A stretch of 19,133 nt of DNA from an uncultured Bacteroidia bacterium (GCA_938040915.1 CALHZE010000209.1:1-19133); one strand, 5' to 3'. Numbered from the stretch's first letter, positions 7,130 through 15,564 are shown. The notes: generated by a model not told the origin, from the sequence alone. A program made the numbers and translations.

Positions 7130-9298
7130 ATGAAAACGACAAGGAAGCTTTTAACAGCGGCACTGGTGTTGTTGGTCTGGCTAGGGAGTTGGGGTAGCGC
7201 TTCGGCTGAGGAACGACCCTTTATTACGAAGTGGCAAGGAGTGAAAGGGGCAGAGCTGCGCATCCCGATCATGGGCAAGGAGTATAAGCTCGTGATCAAG
7301 AACGCAAAAGGTGATGTGGTGAAGAGTGAGGCAAAGCTCACGCTCGAAGACCCGACGAAACCATACGTTTTTACACCCGCAGAAGATGGGCTCTATACCG
7401 TAGAGGCGGGACCGGTGGGGGTTACCAACATCAAGATGGACGGGGTCTATCAAGGTTATGATTGGATACCTGCTGCGAGCAGCGGAAGTCTAATCGAAGT
7501 CGTACAGTTCGGGACGGTGAAGTGGACAACCATGGAAAACGCCTTCAACCGGTGTTGCTTTATGAACTTCGCTAAAAACATTGACGTCCCTGACCTATCG
7601 CAGGTTAAGAGTATGCTCCAGACCTTCTCAGGGTGTACCTCTTTCAACGCACCCCTGAAATGGGATGTGAGCAAAGTCACCGACATGAGTTACATGTTCG
7701 CAGATTGCGCTTCTTTTAACCAACCATTGACTTGGGACGCGAGCGAGGTGCTAGAGCTAGGGTCTATGTTCTCTGGGTGTATCTCGTTAAACAGCCCTCT
7801 AGACTTTAAGTTGAAAAAGGTGACAAGCATGTGGGGGATGTTCTATGGTTGCGTCGCTTTTAACCAACCCTTGGAAAACTGGAACGTGAGTGAGGTGGAA
7901 AATATGTTATACCTCTTCAGCGGATGCACGTCGTTTAACCAGCCTTTGGAAAAGTGGAATGTGAGCAAGGTTTCCAATATGTCAGGGATGTTCTCCGGAT
8001 GCACCTCCTTTAACCAACCCCTTGGAAAATGGAAGATTCAGACGGGGATCGGAGGGCTTGGTGAAACCGCTATGAGTCCGTCAAACTATTCTAAAAGCTT
8101 GCTTGGTTGGGCAGAACAAGCCGACCTGCCCGATGAAATAAGCTTTGGTAAAGATGTGACCGGATTGGTCTACTATGATATGGGGGCGGCCGCACGTAAA
8201 ATTCTTGAAGGTAAAAAATGGAAGTTTAACGGCGACATTCATCAGACAAGTGGTCTTTCCATTGCGCCACGCTCCTTGAGTTTAGCCGTAGGTAAGGAGC
8301 TTGTACTCCCGTTTGAAAAGTGGGGAGTAGAGGACACAGAAAAGGTCACCTTTACATTTAGTGTAGAAGGGGTGCTTTCAAGCGAACTCACGAATGACGG
8401 AAAGGGGCTGCGTATCAAGGGGCTTAAAGATGGTAACGGTAAGCTCACTGCCAGCATCGCAGCCAAGCAGGGCGTGCATGATGGGTATACCAGCGTTTGC
8501 GAAGTGGAAGTATACACCGAAGTAAAAAGCATTACCATAAAGCCCGATACGAAGACGCTTGAGGTGGATGCTAAAGTCTCGCTTACGCCAACACTAGACC
8601 CCGCTATCAATGAGGAGAATGTTATCTGGAGCAGCTCAGATGCGAGTATTGCTACTGTAAGCATTAAGGGCGAGGTGACTGCCAAGCGTCTAGGTAAGTG
8701 CACCATCTTTGCTAAGACTATGGGGAGTAACATAACAGGCAAGTGTGAGATTACGGTCATTGCAAAAGGAAGTAAGGTCGCGGTCATGGGAATCACCGTG
8801 TCGCCTGCAAGCAAGACGCTTAAGGTCGATGAAACAGAGACCTTAACTGTGACGATTGCCCCAGATAATGCTACCGTCAAGGAAGTTACCTGGAGCAGTT
8901 CAGACGAAACGGTGGCTACCGTAAGCGAGGCTGGGCTCGTAACCGCTAAGAAGGCGGGTGAGTGTACCATCACAGCCAAGAGCAAGGAAGAGGGAAGTAC
9001 GGTAAAAGGTGAGTGTAAGGTGATTGTGGAAGCCAAAACAGAAGCGGTAGAAGATGCCACCTTAGCTTCCATCGTTGTCTCGCCTAACCCCTTTAGCTCG
9101 CAATTGCGAATCGATAACCCCGCAGGGGCTATGTTGCGCTACGAGTTGGTAAATGCCGTGGGGGTTGTGTTAAGCACGGGGGCTCTAATAGATAAAGAGG
9201 TCTGGATTGAAACGAACACCCTCCCCGCAGGTATCTATTTTGTGCGTTTCTACGGGGAAAATTCTGCGCAACGGGGCATAAGACTACTCAAGTACTAG
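7130..9298 (+). CDS. BspA-like (DUF285) repeat surface protein with Big2 domains and T9SS sorting signal
   Basis: This 722-residue protein is predicted to cross the inner membrane by Sec and the outer membrane by type 9 secretion. A signal peptide ends near residue 26 (ASA before EE). An N-terminal beta-rich region opens with FITKWQGVKG, a beginning common in BspA-like proteins. Six DUF285-type repeats follow (about 160-303) with consensus MFSGCTSFNQPLxxWNVSKVxxM. A spacer leads to two bacterial Ig-like Big2 domains (about 464-545 and 550-635), each with WSSSD, ATVS and a TAKxxGxCTI strand. The last 80 residues (from SIVVSPNPFSSQL, through LPAGIYFVRFYG, to the end) match the T9SS type A sorting domain. 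Relatives act as adhesins, an activity not shown here. The gene is visibly A+T-richer than its neighbours and lies between its own promoter and terminator, which suggests an accessory, possibly acquired, unit. Confidence 0.92.
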   Translation: MKTTRKLLTAALVLLVWLGSWGSASAEERPFITKWQGVKGAELRIPIMGKEYKLVIKNAKGDVVKSEAKLTLEDPTKPYVFTPAEDGLYTVEAGPVGVTNIKMDGVYQGYDWIPAASSGSLIEVVQFGTVKWTTMENAFNRCCFMNFAKNIDVPDLSQVKSMLQTFSGCTSFNAPLKWDVSKVTDMSYMFADCASFNQPLTWDASEVLELGSMFSGCISLNSPLDFKLKKVTSMWGMFYGCVAFNQPLENWNVSEVENMLYLFSGCTSFNQPLEKWNVSKVSNMSGMFSGCTSFNQPLGKWKIQTGIGGLGETAMSPSNYSKSLLGWAEQADLPDEISFGKDVTGLVYYDMGAAARKILEGKKWKFNGDIHQTSGLSIAPRSLSLAVGKELVLPFEKWGVEDTEKVTFTFSVEGVLSSELTNDGKGLRIKGLKDGNGKLTASIAAKQGVHDGYTSVCEVEVYTEVKSITIKPDTKTLEVDAKVSLTPTLDPAINEENVIWSSSDASIATVSIKGEVTAKRLGKCTIFAKTMGSNITGKCEITVIAKGSKVAVMGITVSPASKTLKVDETETLTVTIAPDNATVKEVTWSSSDETVATVSEAGLVTAKKAGECTITAKSKEEGSTVKGECKVIVEAKTEAVEDATLASIVVSPNPFSSQLRIDNPAGAMLRYELVNAVGVVLSTGALIDKEVWIETNTLPAGIYFVRFYGENSAQRGIRLLKY
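7606..8040 (+). repeat. Six tandem DUF285 repeats, 72-75 bp each, inside the BspA-like gene
   Basis: Six in-frame repeats are marked by a cysteine at protein positions 169, 193, 217, 241, 266 and 291, so the period is 24, 24, 24, 25 and 25 residues. The conserved pattern is MFxGCxSFNxPL followed by W-x-VS-x-V-xx-M. The last two units are very similar at DNA level, which suggests recent duplication. Such repeats can change in number by recombination. Confidence 0.88.
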
Positions 9299-9318
9299 CT
9301 TGTTTATTTCGGTAACGA

Positions 9319-9350
9319 GAAGTCGCCTCAAACGGGGCGGCTTCTTTTTT
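9319..9350 (+). terminator. Rho-independent terminator after the BspA-like gene
   Basis: GAAGTCGCC (9319-9327) pairs with GGCGGCTTC (9336-9344) across an 8-nt loop, with one U-G wobble. The stem is followed directly by six Ts (9345-9350). It lies 21 bp after the stop codon and separates the repeat protein from recR. Confidence 0.88.
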
Positions 9351-9398
9351 CAAAAAGGTCTTGAGGAATGAGAATGCACGACAGAGCTGCTACTATGA

Positions 9399-9430
9399 GT
9401 TGCAGGCGCACCTAAGATTTTGTACCTTTG
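9399..9430 (+). promoter_or_regulatory. Putative Bacteroidetes-type promoter of recR
   Basis: TACCTTTG at 9423-9430 is an exact -7 match (TAnnTTTG). GTTG at 9399-9402, 20 nt upstream, is a one-mismatch -33 box. Transcription would start near 9437, giving a leader of about 44 nt for recR. The site lies just after a strong terminator, as expected for a new transcription unit. Confidence 0.65.
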
Positions 9431-9480
9431 CAGAGACTCTGACCCCCGCGGGATTGTGGGGGCGGAGATAAAGGAAGAGA

Positions 9481-10128
9481 ATGGACGATCAGGAGTATGG
9501 TTCCGTCTTGTTGTCAAATGCTGTGCGGGCGTTAAGCAAACTCCCCGGTGTGGGAAAACGTACGGCCATGCGTTATGCCCTACACCTAGAGCGGAGCTCC
9601 GTGGCAGAGCAAGAAGCCTTTATCTCAGACCTGATCGCCTTTACCTCCCACATCCAGCGTTGCCCGATTTGTAACAATTACTCTGACGATGGCGCCCCCT
9701 GTGCCCTCTGTCGCGACACGCGGCGCGACACGTCACAGCTGTGCATTGTGCCCGATGTGCGCGATCTGTTGGCCATCCTCCAAGCCCAAGTATACGGGGG
9801 GAGCTTCTTTGTTTTAGGGCGTTTACTCAACCCGATGAAGGGTGTCACCCCATCAGACCTCCCTATCCAGCAGCTGCGCGATCGCATCCACCGAGGTGTG
9901 GAGGAGGTGATCTTGGCGCTCCCCAACCATTCGGAAGGTGAAATGACGATCTTTTACCTCCAGCGTCTTTTGTCAGAGTACCAGATTCAGCTTTCGCTCC
10001 TCGCGCGTGGCATACCTTTTGGTAACTCTGTAGAGCAGACCGATGACAACACCATGTTGTTGGCCTTTGAGCGGCGCACGACTCTCACCCTTCCACGAAT
10101 GAAGATAGATCAGACGGAGGCGCTCTGA
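9481..10128 (+). CDS. recR: Recombination mediator protein RecR
   Basis: RecR works with RecO (and RecF) to load RecA on single-stranded gaps during recombinational repair. At 215 residues the protein is slightly longer than the usual 200. The N-terminal helix-hairpin-helix carries LSKLPGVGKRTA (about 19-30). A zinc finger uses C61, C64, C74 and C77 (CPIC and CALC). The Toprim domain starts at CIVPDVRDLLAI and includes a GRLLNPMKGVTPSDLPI segment and the acidic EGEMT patch. The C-terminal ARGIPFGNSVEQTDDNTMLLAFERR corresponds to the Walker-B-like end of the family, with Q where Y is usual. The ATG follows a purine-rich AAGGAAGAGA, a good ribosome-binding site. Confidence 0.97.
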   Translation: MDDQEYGSVLLSNAVRALSKLPGVGKRTAMRYALHLERSSVAEQEAFISDLIAFTSHIQRCPICNNYSDDGAPCALCRDTRRDTSQLCIVPDVRDLLAILQAQVYGGSFFVLGRLLNPMKGVTPSDLPIQQLRDRIHRGVEEVILALPNHSEGEMTIFYLQRLLSEYQIQLSLLARGIPFGNSVEQTDDNTMLLAFERRTTLTLPRMKIDQTEAL

Positions 10129-10163
10129 GTCCCGTCTTGTGGCACAATTATTTTGAGGTAGTA

Positions 10164-10892
10164 ATGAAGCGACAATTCTTTTTGTTAGTTTCTTTCTTGG
10201 TATTGGTCTCTACTGCTTGGGGGCAGGAAGCGGGCGTGGCTGAGGCGAAAGCGGCGCTTGCGAGCGACGACTTTGCGAAGGCGCGCAAGCTTTTTGAAGC
10301 CGCCTATAAAGAGACCCCTGCAGACACGACCGTGTGTTACGGATTGGCAGAAACCTATCTCCGAATGCAGGAGGCGAGCAAAGCCGAAGACTTTGTGGAA
10401 AAGGTGCTGCGGCAGTTTCCTGACGACGCGATCTTACACCTCAAGTTGGGGATCGCACTCAACTTGCGAGGAAAATTTAAGAAGGCAGAGGAGGAGTTTG
10501 TGAGGGTCGACGAGTTGCTCGCCAAAGACGACTTGTTGCGTCAAACGCTTTATGTCAATTATGGGATTGCCGTGCTCGGGCGGGAGAGGGCGGAGGATGC
10601 GATCCCGTGGTTTGACAAGGCGATCGGGGTCAACCCGCGTAATGCGACCGCCTATAACTACAAGGGGTCAACGCTTTACCGCTTGGGCGAGTATGACGAT
10701 GCGTTGCGTTCGTTTAATACGTCGCTTGACATCGATCTTCAGAACCCCATCACGCTTTACAATCGGGGGATGACCTATCTCAAACTCGAGGATCACGCGA
10801 AGGCGTGTCTCGACTTTCACGCTGCCTGTCGTAAGGGAAATATGAACGCATGTAAGCAGATCTTGGTCGTCTGCAAGCAGAAGGCGCAGTAG
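10164..10892 (+). CDS. Secreted tetratricopeptide-repeat protein
   Basis: This 242-residue protein starts with a clear signal peptide (MKRQFFLLVSFLVLVSTAWG, cleavage near residue 20). About five TPR units fill the rest. One has the typical ATAYNYKGSTLYRLGEYDDALRS pattern and the next reads ITLYNRGMTYLKLEDHAKA. The C-terminal end is cysteine-containing (ACLDFHAACRKGNMNACKQILVVCKQ). TPRs form helical scaffolds for protein-protein contact, so this is probably a periplasmic adaptor; its partner is unknown. The ATG at 10164 is chosen because the in-frame upstream start would put nine extra residues, including charged ones, before the signal peptide. It lies 35 bp after recR and is probably co-transcribed with it. 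Confidence 0.87.
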   Translation: MKRQFFLLVSFLVLVSTAWGQEAGVAEAKAALASDDFAKARKLFEAAYKETPADTTVCYGLAETYLRMQEASKAEDFVEKVLRQFPDDAILHLKLGIALNLRGKFKKAEEEFVRVDELLAKDDLLRQTLYVNYGIAVLGRERAEDAIPWFDKAIGVNPRNATAYNYKGSTLYRLGEYDDALRSFNTSLDIDLQNPITLYNRGMTYLKLEDHAKACLDFHAACRKGNMNACKQILVVCKQKAQ

Positions 10893-10949
10893 CAGCACGT
10901 CGCTGCGCCTGTGGGAGGGATGTGAGCCCTCGCTCCCAAAATAAAGTGT

Positions 10950-10957
10950 TATCTTAG
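10950..10957 (+). promoter_or_regulatory. Possible -7 promoter element before the 7TM-GAF sensor gene
   Basis: TATCTTAG is one mismatch from TAnnTTTG, in the same variant form (TTAG) as the element before the BspA-like gene. No clear TTTG lies 19-21 nt upstream, so support is weak. Use of this site would start RNA near 10964, which favours the ATG at 10998 over the one at 10965. Confidence 0.3.
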
Positions 10958-10997
10958 CGCAACAATGACGGCAGTACGCGTAGCGAGAAGCGAGGTG

Positions 10998-12977
10998 ATG
11001 AGACACCTCTTATTTTGGAGCTTTTTGGTGAGTCTGTGTCTGTGCTCGTTGTCCTCTACTTGGGCGACCGAGGCGGATGAGACTGCCTATATGGATCTCA
11101 CGCAGCATAATTTTGCTGGGGGCGAGGCGGTCTACCTCCGCGGCGAGACGGAGTTTTACTGGGGCGAGATCCTCTCTCCCAATGACTTCCGGCGTGGAAG
11201 ACACAACAAGCCCACGTTTTTGCGCATCCCTGGTTCGTGGGAGGGGGTCGAGGTTAATGAGCGCAGCCTCCCCTCTAATGGGTGTGCCACCTATCGCTTC
11301 TGGCTTATCGTCCCTCCGCTTGAGGATGGACAGGAGTATGCAATCCACATCCCACTCGAATACTCGAGTTACCGCCTCTGGATCAATGGGCAGCAGGTGG
11401 CGTCGGTGGGTAAAGTGGCTAACAACCCTTACGACGCACAACCGAGCTCGCGCATAACGGCGCTTACGATCCACGAACGTGTGAATAAGCAGGACACGCT
11501 GGAGTTCATCTTCCAGATGTCTAATTTCCACTTTCCGCAAGGAGGGCTAGTCTCGCCATTGCGCTTTGGTACGGAGCAAACTCTGCGAAACTATCGTTTC
11601 GGGATCACCAATTTCCATTACCTTCTCCTCGGGGCGTTGGCGTTGCTCTTTCTGATGAACATGATCCTCTTTTGGGGGCGCAAGGAGCAGTATTCGTTTT
11701 GGTTTGCGTTTGGGTCGGTGTTAGCCATTGTGCGTATCGTTTTTGGCGAGTCTGACTTGTTGCAAAACTATTTGCCGTGGCTCACCTGGAGTCTCTACCA
11801 CAAGGTGCTTTACCTCTCGTCATTGGGGTCGATGATGTCGCTTTTCCTCTTCGTGCATTGCCGTTACCGCGGTTTCTTGAAAGACAATGTGGTGCATTGG
11901 GTTAATGCCATCGGGCTCGTCTTAGGGGTCTTTTTCTTCTTTACCCCAGTGGCGATCTTTACCCACGTGCGGCTGTTGCTCTACTTCTATTTCGTGGCTA
12001 TTTTCGTGCTACTTTGGGCTAAAATCTTGGTGCATGCCATCCGTCGGAGTGAGTTTTTGAGTATCGCGCTTGGCTGTTTAGCCCTCATGGTCTGTATGGC
12101 GCTTAATGGGTTGCAGGGGGTCTTTCACGTTGAAACGCTGTTTCCTTATGTCACGCTCGGGGTGACCCTTTTTGTGCTGATCGTGATTTGCGCTATGACG
12201 TGGGATTTTAGCCTCACGATACGCAAGGCGCGCAACTATCAACAGCAAGCTGGGGTAGAACGAGCTGCACTGGAGAACAAGATCAAGCAGCTAAGCATCG
12301 AGAACGAACAGCAGCAACGCCGTTTCAACACCGAGCAGCAGGAGCAACGCCAGCAGGTGTGGGTCGATAATGGGATAGCGCGGCTCTCGACCCTCATGGC
12401 ACAGAACCAGAATAGCCTCAAAAACCTGTGTGAAAACACCCTCTTTCAGCTCACGAAGTACCTCCGCGTGAATGCGGCGATGCTCTATGTCGCGCGGATT
12501 GACCCCGAAGAGCACTGTGTCAAGCTTTATATGCATGCTCACTATGGGTTGACGCAAGAACAGTTGGATCAGAATAGTGTCTTAGATGAGGACCAGGGTA
12601 TGGTTGGGGCGTGTTATCACGACAACACCTTTCAGCACATATCCAACCTTCCGGAAGGGTTCATGAAAATTTCCTCGGGGCTCGGGGCTTGCACGCCGCC
12701 GTCGTTGCTCCTGATGCCGCTCCAGAGCACGGCGGGGGTAGTTGGGGTATTAGAGCTCGGTCGTTTCGAAAATTTCCAAGAGTATGAGATCTCGTTTGTC
12801 AAGCGTATTGCGGTGATCTTGGCTAACAACCTCACGCATACCAAGAATAACGAAGATTATATTGCGGCGCTGGACGCTACCAACCAGACGATCGCACAGC
12901 TACACAAACAGATTGCGCAACAAGAGCAGTATAACGAACAGATGGCTGCCGAGCTGGAAGAGTATCGTCGTGGGTAG
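10998..12977 (+). CDS. 7TM-DISM receptor-like protein with coiled coil and GAF domain
   Basis: This 659-residue membrane protein has a signal peptide (about 1-23), then a periplasmic beta-sandwich sensor (about 25-200) of the 7TM-DISM type, recognised by LRGETEFYWGEILSPNDF, LRIPGSWEG and SSYRLWINGQQVASVG. Seven hydrophobic helices follow (about 206-406). In the cytoplasm come a Gln/Glu-rich coiled coil (about 412-455), a GAF-like domain (about 468-614; YLRVNAAMLYVARI, ACYHDNTFQHI, LLLMPLQSTAGVVGVLELG) and a final coiled coil. Proteins with this front half usually end in a histidine kinase, GGDEF or cyclase domain. None is visible here: there is no H box, N or G box. It may pass its signal to a separate partner. 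The ATG at 10998 is preferred because it starts directly at the signal peptide; an in-frame ATG at 10965 would add 11 residues. Confidence 0.85.
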   Translation: MRHLLFWSFLVSLCLCSLSSTWATEADETAYMDLTQHNFAGGEAVYLRGETEFYWGEILSPNDFRRGRHNKPTFLRIPGSWEGVEVNERSLPSNGCATYRFWLIVPPLEDGQEYAIHIPLEYSSYRLWINGQQVASVGKVANNPYDAQPSSRITALTIHERVNKQDTLEFIFQMSNFHFPQGGLVSPLRFGTEQTLRNYRFGITNFHYLLLGALALLFLMNMILFWGRKEQYSFWFAFGSVLAIVRIVFGESDLLQNYLPWLTWSLYHKVLYLSSLGSMMSLFLFVHCRYRGFLKDNVVHWVNAIGLVLGVFFFFTPVAIFTHVRLLLYFYFVAIFVLLWAKILVHAIRRSEFLSIALGCLALMVCMALNGLQGVFHVETLFPYVTLGVTLFVLIVICAMTWDFSLTIRKARNYQQQAGVERAALENKIKQLSIENEQQQRRFNTEQQEQRQQVWVDNGIARLSTLMAQNQNSLKNLCENTLFQLTKYLRVNAAMLYVARIDPEEHCVKLYMHAHYGLTQEQLDQNSVLDEDQGMVGACYHDNTFQHISNLPEGFMKISSGLGACTPPSLLLMPLQSTAGVVGVLELGRFENFQEYEISFVKRIAVILANNLTHTKNNEDYIAALDATNQTIAQLHKQIAQQEQYNEQMAAELEEYRRG

Positions 12978-13029
12978 CGCGCGGCAACATCACATCAGCA
13001 ACCGAAGCACAGTAAACGGCGAAAGAGAA

Positions 13030-13263
13030 ATGGGGCGTAATGGGGTCGTTAGCGGCGTGGTGATCGGCTTGTTACTGCTCGTGTTGTGTGGAGTGTTGGC
13101 TTCGTGTGGTAGCACGAGGCGACGAGGGCGGAGCAGCTCGGGGCGGAAGTATCGTCCGCTCAAGTGTCCGTGTGACCGTCGTAGCGATGGGCAGGAGGAG
13201 CGGCTCTGGTTGGGGAGTGAGGTGTGGGCGGCGGAAGTGCCCCACGTCGACGAAAATCGGTAG
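13030..13263 (+). CDS. Small predicted lipoprotein with CPC motif, unknown function
   Basis: This 77-residue protein has a hydrophobic signal (VVIGLLLLVLCGVLASC) ending in a lipobox LASC, with the lipidated cysteine at residue 26. The mature part is short and strongly basic (STRRRGRSSSGRKYRPLK), followed by CPCDRR and an acidic tail ending in VPHVDENR. I do not recognise a named family. The CPC pair could bind metal or form a disulfide in the periplasm, but this is inference. The ATG has the same 13-base context (GAAAGAGAAATGG) as rsmG. The stop is 2 bp before the gpsA start, so the two genes are likely translated together. Confidence 0.72.
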   Translation: MGRNGVVSGVVIGLLLLVLCGVLASCGSTRRRGRSSSGRKYRPLKCPCDRRSDGQEERLWLGSEVWAAEVPHVDENR

Positions 13264-13265
13264 AT

Positions 13266-14252
13266 ATGGAGAAAATAGGCGTAATCGGTGGCGGAAGTTG
13301 GGCTACGGCCATAGTAAAGATCTTGCTAGAGAATGTAGAGTCGGTAGGCTGGTATGTGCGTAACGAACAGACCCGAGCCTCGTTGCGCGAAACGGGACAT
13401 AACCCGAACTATTTGAGCGACGTCCACTTCCCATCCGCGCGTTTATGCATTTATGACGATGTCAATGTGTTAGCGCGCGATTGTGACATCATCTTCATGG
13501 TCGTCCCTTCGGCTTTTTTAGCCGAGTGGCTTAAGCCGCTGACCGCCGATCTGACGCATGCCTTTGTGGTGACCTCGATTAAGGGGATTGTGCCCGAGCA
13601 TCACTTGACCCCGTCAGAGTATTTGAAACAGCATTTCGGTCTCTCTTATTCGCGGATGGGGGTCGTGAGCGGTCCGTGTCATGCAGAGGAGGTGGCGCTC
13701 GAGCGTCTCTCTTACCTCACGGTGACGTGTAAAGAGCTGGAATGGGCCGCGCGGGTGAGTCGTCTCTTGCGCTCGAGTTACATCCGCACTATCGAGGGGC
13801 AGGATATTTATGGCACAGAATATAGCGCCATCTTGAAGAATATTTACGCCGTGGCGGCTGGGGTCTGTCATGGCTTGGGGTATGGCGACAACTTCCAAGC
13901 AGTGCTTATCAGCAATGCGCAGGATGAAATTACCCGCTTTTTGAACCAGTCATATCCCGCCGAGCGCGATACCAACACTTCGGCTTACCTCGGCGATTTG
14001 CTGGTTACTTGCTACTCGCAATTTAGCCGGAATCGCACGTTTGGCGCCATGATCGGCAAGGGGTATAGTGTGAAGTCGGCCCAGTTGGAAATGAAGATGG
14101 TCGCCGAGGGCTATTATGCGACCGCGGGGCTACATGCTATCAATCAAGAACATGGCATCCGGATGCCCATTGCCGAGCGGATGTATAACATCCTTTACGA
14201 GGGGCGGAGTGTGCGCCGCGAGATGAGTGACCTTCTTGCCGAATTGAAATAA
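13266..14252 (+). CDS. gpsA: NAD(P)H-dependent glycerol-3-phosphate dehydrogenase
   Basis: GpsA reduces dihydroxyacetone phosphate to sn-glycerol-3-phosphate, the backbone precursor for phospholipids. The 328-residue length is normal. The N-terminal Rossmann fold has GVIGGGSWATA (about residues 5-15; most relatives have GSWGTA). The catalytic region holds TSIKGI with K106, VVSGPCHAEEVA, and YSAILKNIYAVAAG with K191, followed by a helix with GDNFQAVLISNAQDEITRF. The ATG at 13266 is chosen because the Rossmann fold begins directly after it; an upstream start would overlap the small lipoprotein gene with a non-conserved tail. The gene is followed after 25 bp by pgi, so two sugar-phosphate enzymes are together. 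Confidence 0.95.
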   Translation: MEKIGVIGGGSWATAIVKILLENVESVGWYVRNEQTRASLRETGHNPNYLSDVHFPSARLCIYDDVNVLARDCDIIFMVVPSAFLAEWLKPLTADLTHAFVVTSIKGIVPEHHLTPSEYLKQHFGLSYSRMGVVSGPCHAEEVALERLSYLTVTCKELEWAARVSRLLRSSYIRTIEGQDIYGTEYSAILKNIYAVAAGVCHGLGYGDNFQAVLISNAQDEITRFLNQSYPAERDTNTSAYLGDLLVTCYSQFSRNRTFGAMIGKGYSVKSAQLEMKMVAEGYYATAGLHAINQEHGIRMPIAERMYNILYEGRSVRREMSDLLAELK

Positions 14253-14277
14253 TCAACCCGTCTTAAATCGCTAGTAC

Positions 14278-15564
14278 ATGGGTGCTCAAAATACGTTGTG
14301 GTTTGAATGTGGCGCCGAAGCGTTGCCACAGCAAGATAGTTGCCAAGATTTGGCAGAGAAGGCGCGCGAGGCTTGCTTGACCTTGCTTTCGGGCAAGAGC
14401 AGTTCGCCACGTTTTGACGGATGGTTGGCGCTGCCTGGAGATTCGAAAACCCAGAATATTACGCAGGAAGTGCTCGCCTTAGCACGCGAGTTGGTGGCGT
14501 ATGAGGCGGTGGTCGTGATTGGGATTGGGGGCTCTTATCTTGGCGCGTTGGCGTTGGCTGAGGCGCTAGAAGATCAGAAAGTAAAGCCTCACACCGAGAT
14601 TATCTTTCTTGGTTTTACGCTGTGTGCCGACTATATGGCGATGCAGCTCGAGCGTCTCAAGGAAAAGCGTTATGCCGTAGTGGTGATCTCAAAGTCGGGC
14701 ACGACCACTGAGCCGGCGCTCGCTTTCCGCTATGTGCTCACGGCGATGAAAAAGAGCGCCTTGGGGTATCAACCCGAGCGGATCATCGCTATCACTGACG
14801 CGGCACGGGGGACGTTGCACGACCTCGCTGAGCGGGAGGGGATACGCCGCATGGTGATCCCTGATGACATTGGGGGGCGTTATTCGGTTTTAACCCCCGT
14901 GGGGCTTTTGCCGTTAGCTATTGCTGGGGTTGATATTGAGGCGCTGTTGGAAGGGGCGCGTCTTGCTTTGGAAGAGCAGACCAACCCCCATTCTGCGGCA
15001 GTGGCGTATGCGACGTGGCGCAATCGTTGGTATCGCAACGGGCGGACGTTGGAAGTGCTTGCGCTCTACTCGCCCTTTATGCGTAGTGTGGGCGAGTGGT
15101 ATAAGCAACTTTATGGCGAGAGCGAAGGTAAGGAGGGGCGTGGCGTATTCCCCGTATCGGTGTGTAACACGACAGATCTTCACTCGCTCGGTCAATATTT
15201 GCAGGAAGGGGAGCGTCTGTTTATGGAGACGCATGTCCTCTTTTCTGGGGCGCAGCATGAGATGCTCGTCCCAGAGCTTGAGGGGATTGCCGACGGATTA
15301 GAGTATCTCGAGGGGCGTTCGCTTCATGAGGTGAATTTGGCGGCGGCACAAGCGACGCTCTTGGCGCATGAGAAGAGTGGCATCCCGAGTGCGGTGTTGC
15401 ATTTGGATCGGCGTGATGCCTTCTCCCTCGGTTACTTGATTTATTTCTGGGAGTTGAGTTGTGCGCTCGGCGTGTTGATGCAAGGACACAATCCGTTTGA
15501 CCAGCCTGGGGTTGAGGCTTATAAGAAAAACATGTTTCACTTGTTGGGGAAGCCTAGCTTCTAG
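14278..15564 (+). CDS. pgi: Glucose-6-phosphate isomerase (short bacterial type)
   Basis: Pgi interconverts glucose-6-phosphate and fructose-6-phosphate in glycolysis and gluconeogenesis. The protein is 428 residues, which fits the short form seen in Firmicutes and Bacteroidota. Conserved blocks are VVIGIGGSYLGALAL, the phosphate-binding VISKSGTTTEPAL, DDIGGRYSVLTPVGLLPLAI, and YGESEGK with catalytic E281. Near the C-terminus, FDQPGVEAYKKNMF carries K416. The ATG gives a typical N-terminus. A perfect short inverted repeat (CCTAG-CTT-CTAGG) spans the stop codon, but no T-run follows. The 174 bp after the gene hold no obvious gene and end in the promoter of the next unit. Confidence 0.97.
   Translation: MGAQNTLWFECGAEALPQQDSCQDLAEKAREACLTLLSGKSSSPRFDGWLALPGDSKTQNITQEVLALARELVAYEAVVVIGIGGSYLGALALAEALEDQKVKPHTEIIFLGFTLCADYMAMQLERLKEKRYAVVVISKSGTTTEPALAFRYVLTAMKKSALGYQPERIIAITDAARGTLHDLAEREGIRRMVIPDDIGGRYSVLTPVGLLPLAIAGVDIEALLEGARLALEEQTNPHSAAVAYATWRNRWYRNGRTLEVLALYSPFMRSVGEWYKQLYGESEGKEGRGVFPVSVCNTTDLHSLGQYLQEGERLFMETHVLFSGAQHEMLVPELEGIADGLEYLEGRSLHEVNLAAAQATLLAHEKSGIPSAVLHLDRRDAFSLGYLIYFWELSCALGVLMQGHNPFDQPGVEAYKKNMFHLLGKPSF

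Noticed and set aside
8242..9072. Long minus-strand frame of 276 codons opposite the BspA-like gene
   Set aside because: It is a mirror of the Ser/Thr/Val-rich Big2 coding strand. The product is low-complexity and the + strand frame has clear domains.
10899..10950. Hairpins after the TPR gene (GCAGC/GCTGC and GGGAG/CTCCC) as a terminator
   Set aside because: The stems are short and no T-tract follows on the + strand, so termination is not supported.
15551..15563. CCTAG-CTT-CTAGG hairpin at the pgi stop codon as a terminator
   Set aside because: Only a 5-bp stem within the coding end, with no T-run after it.
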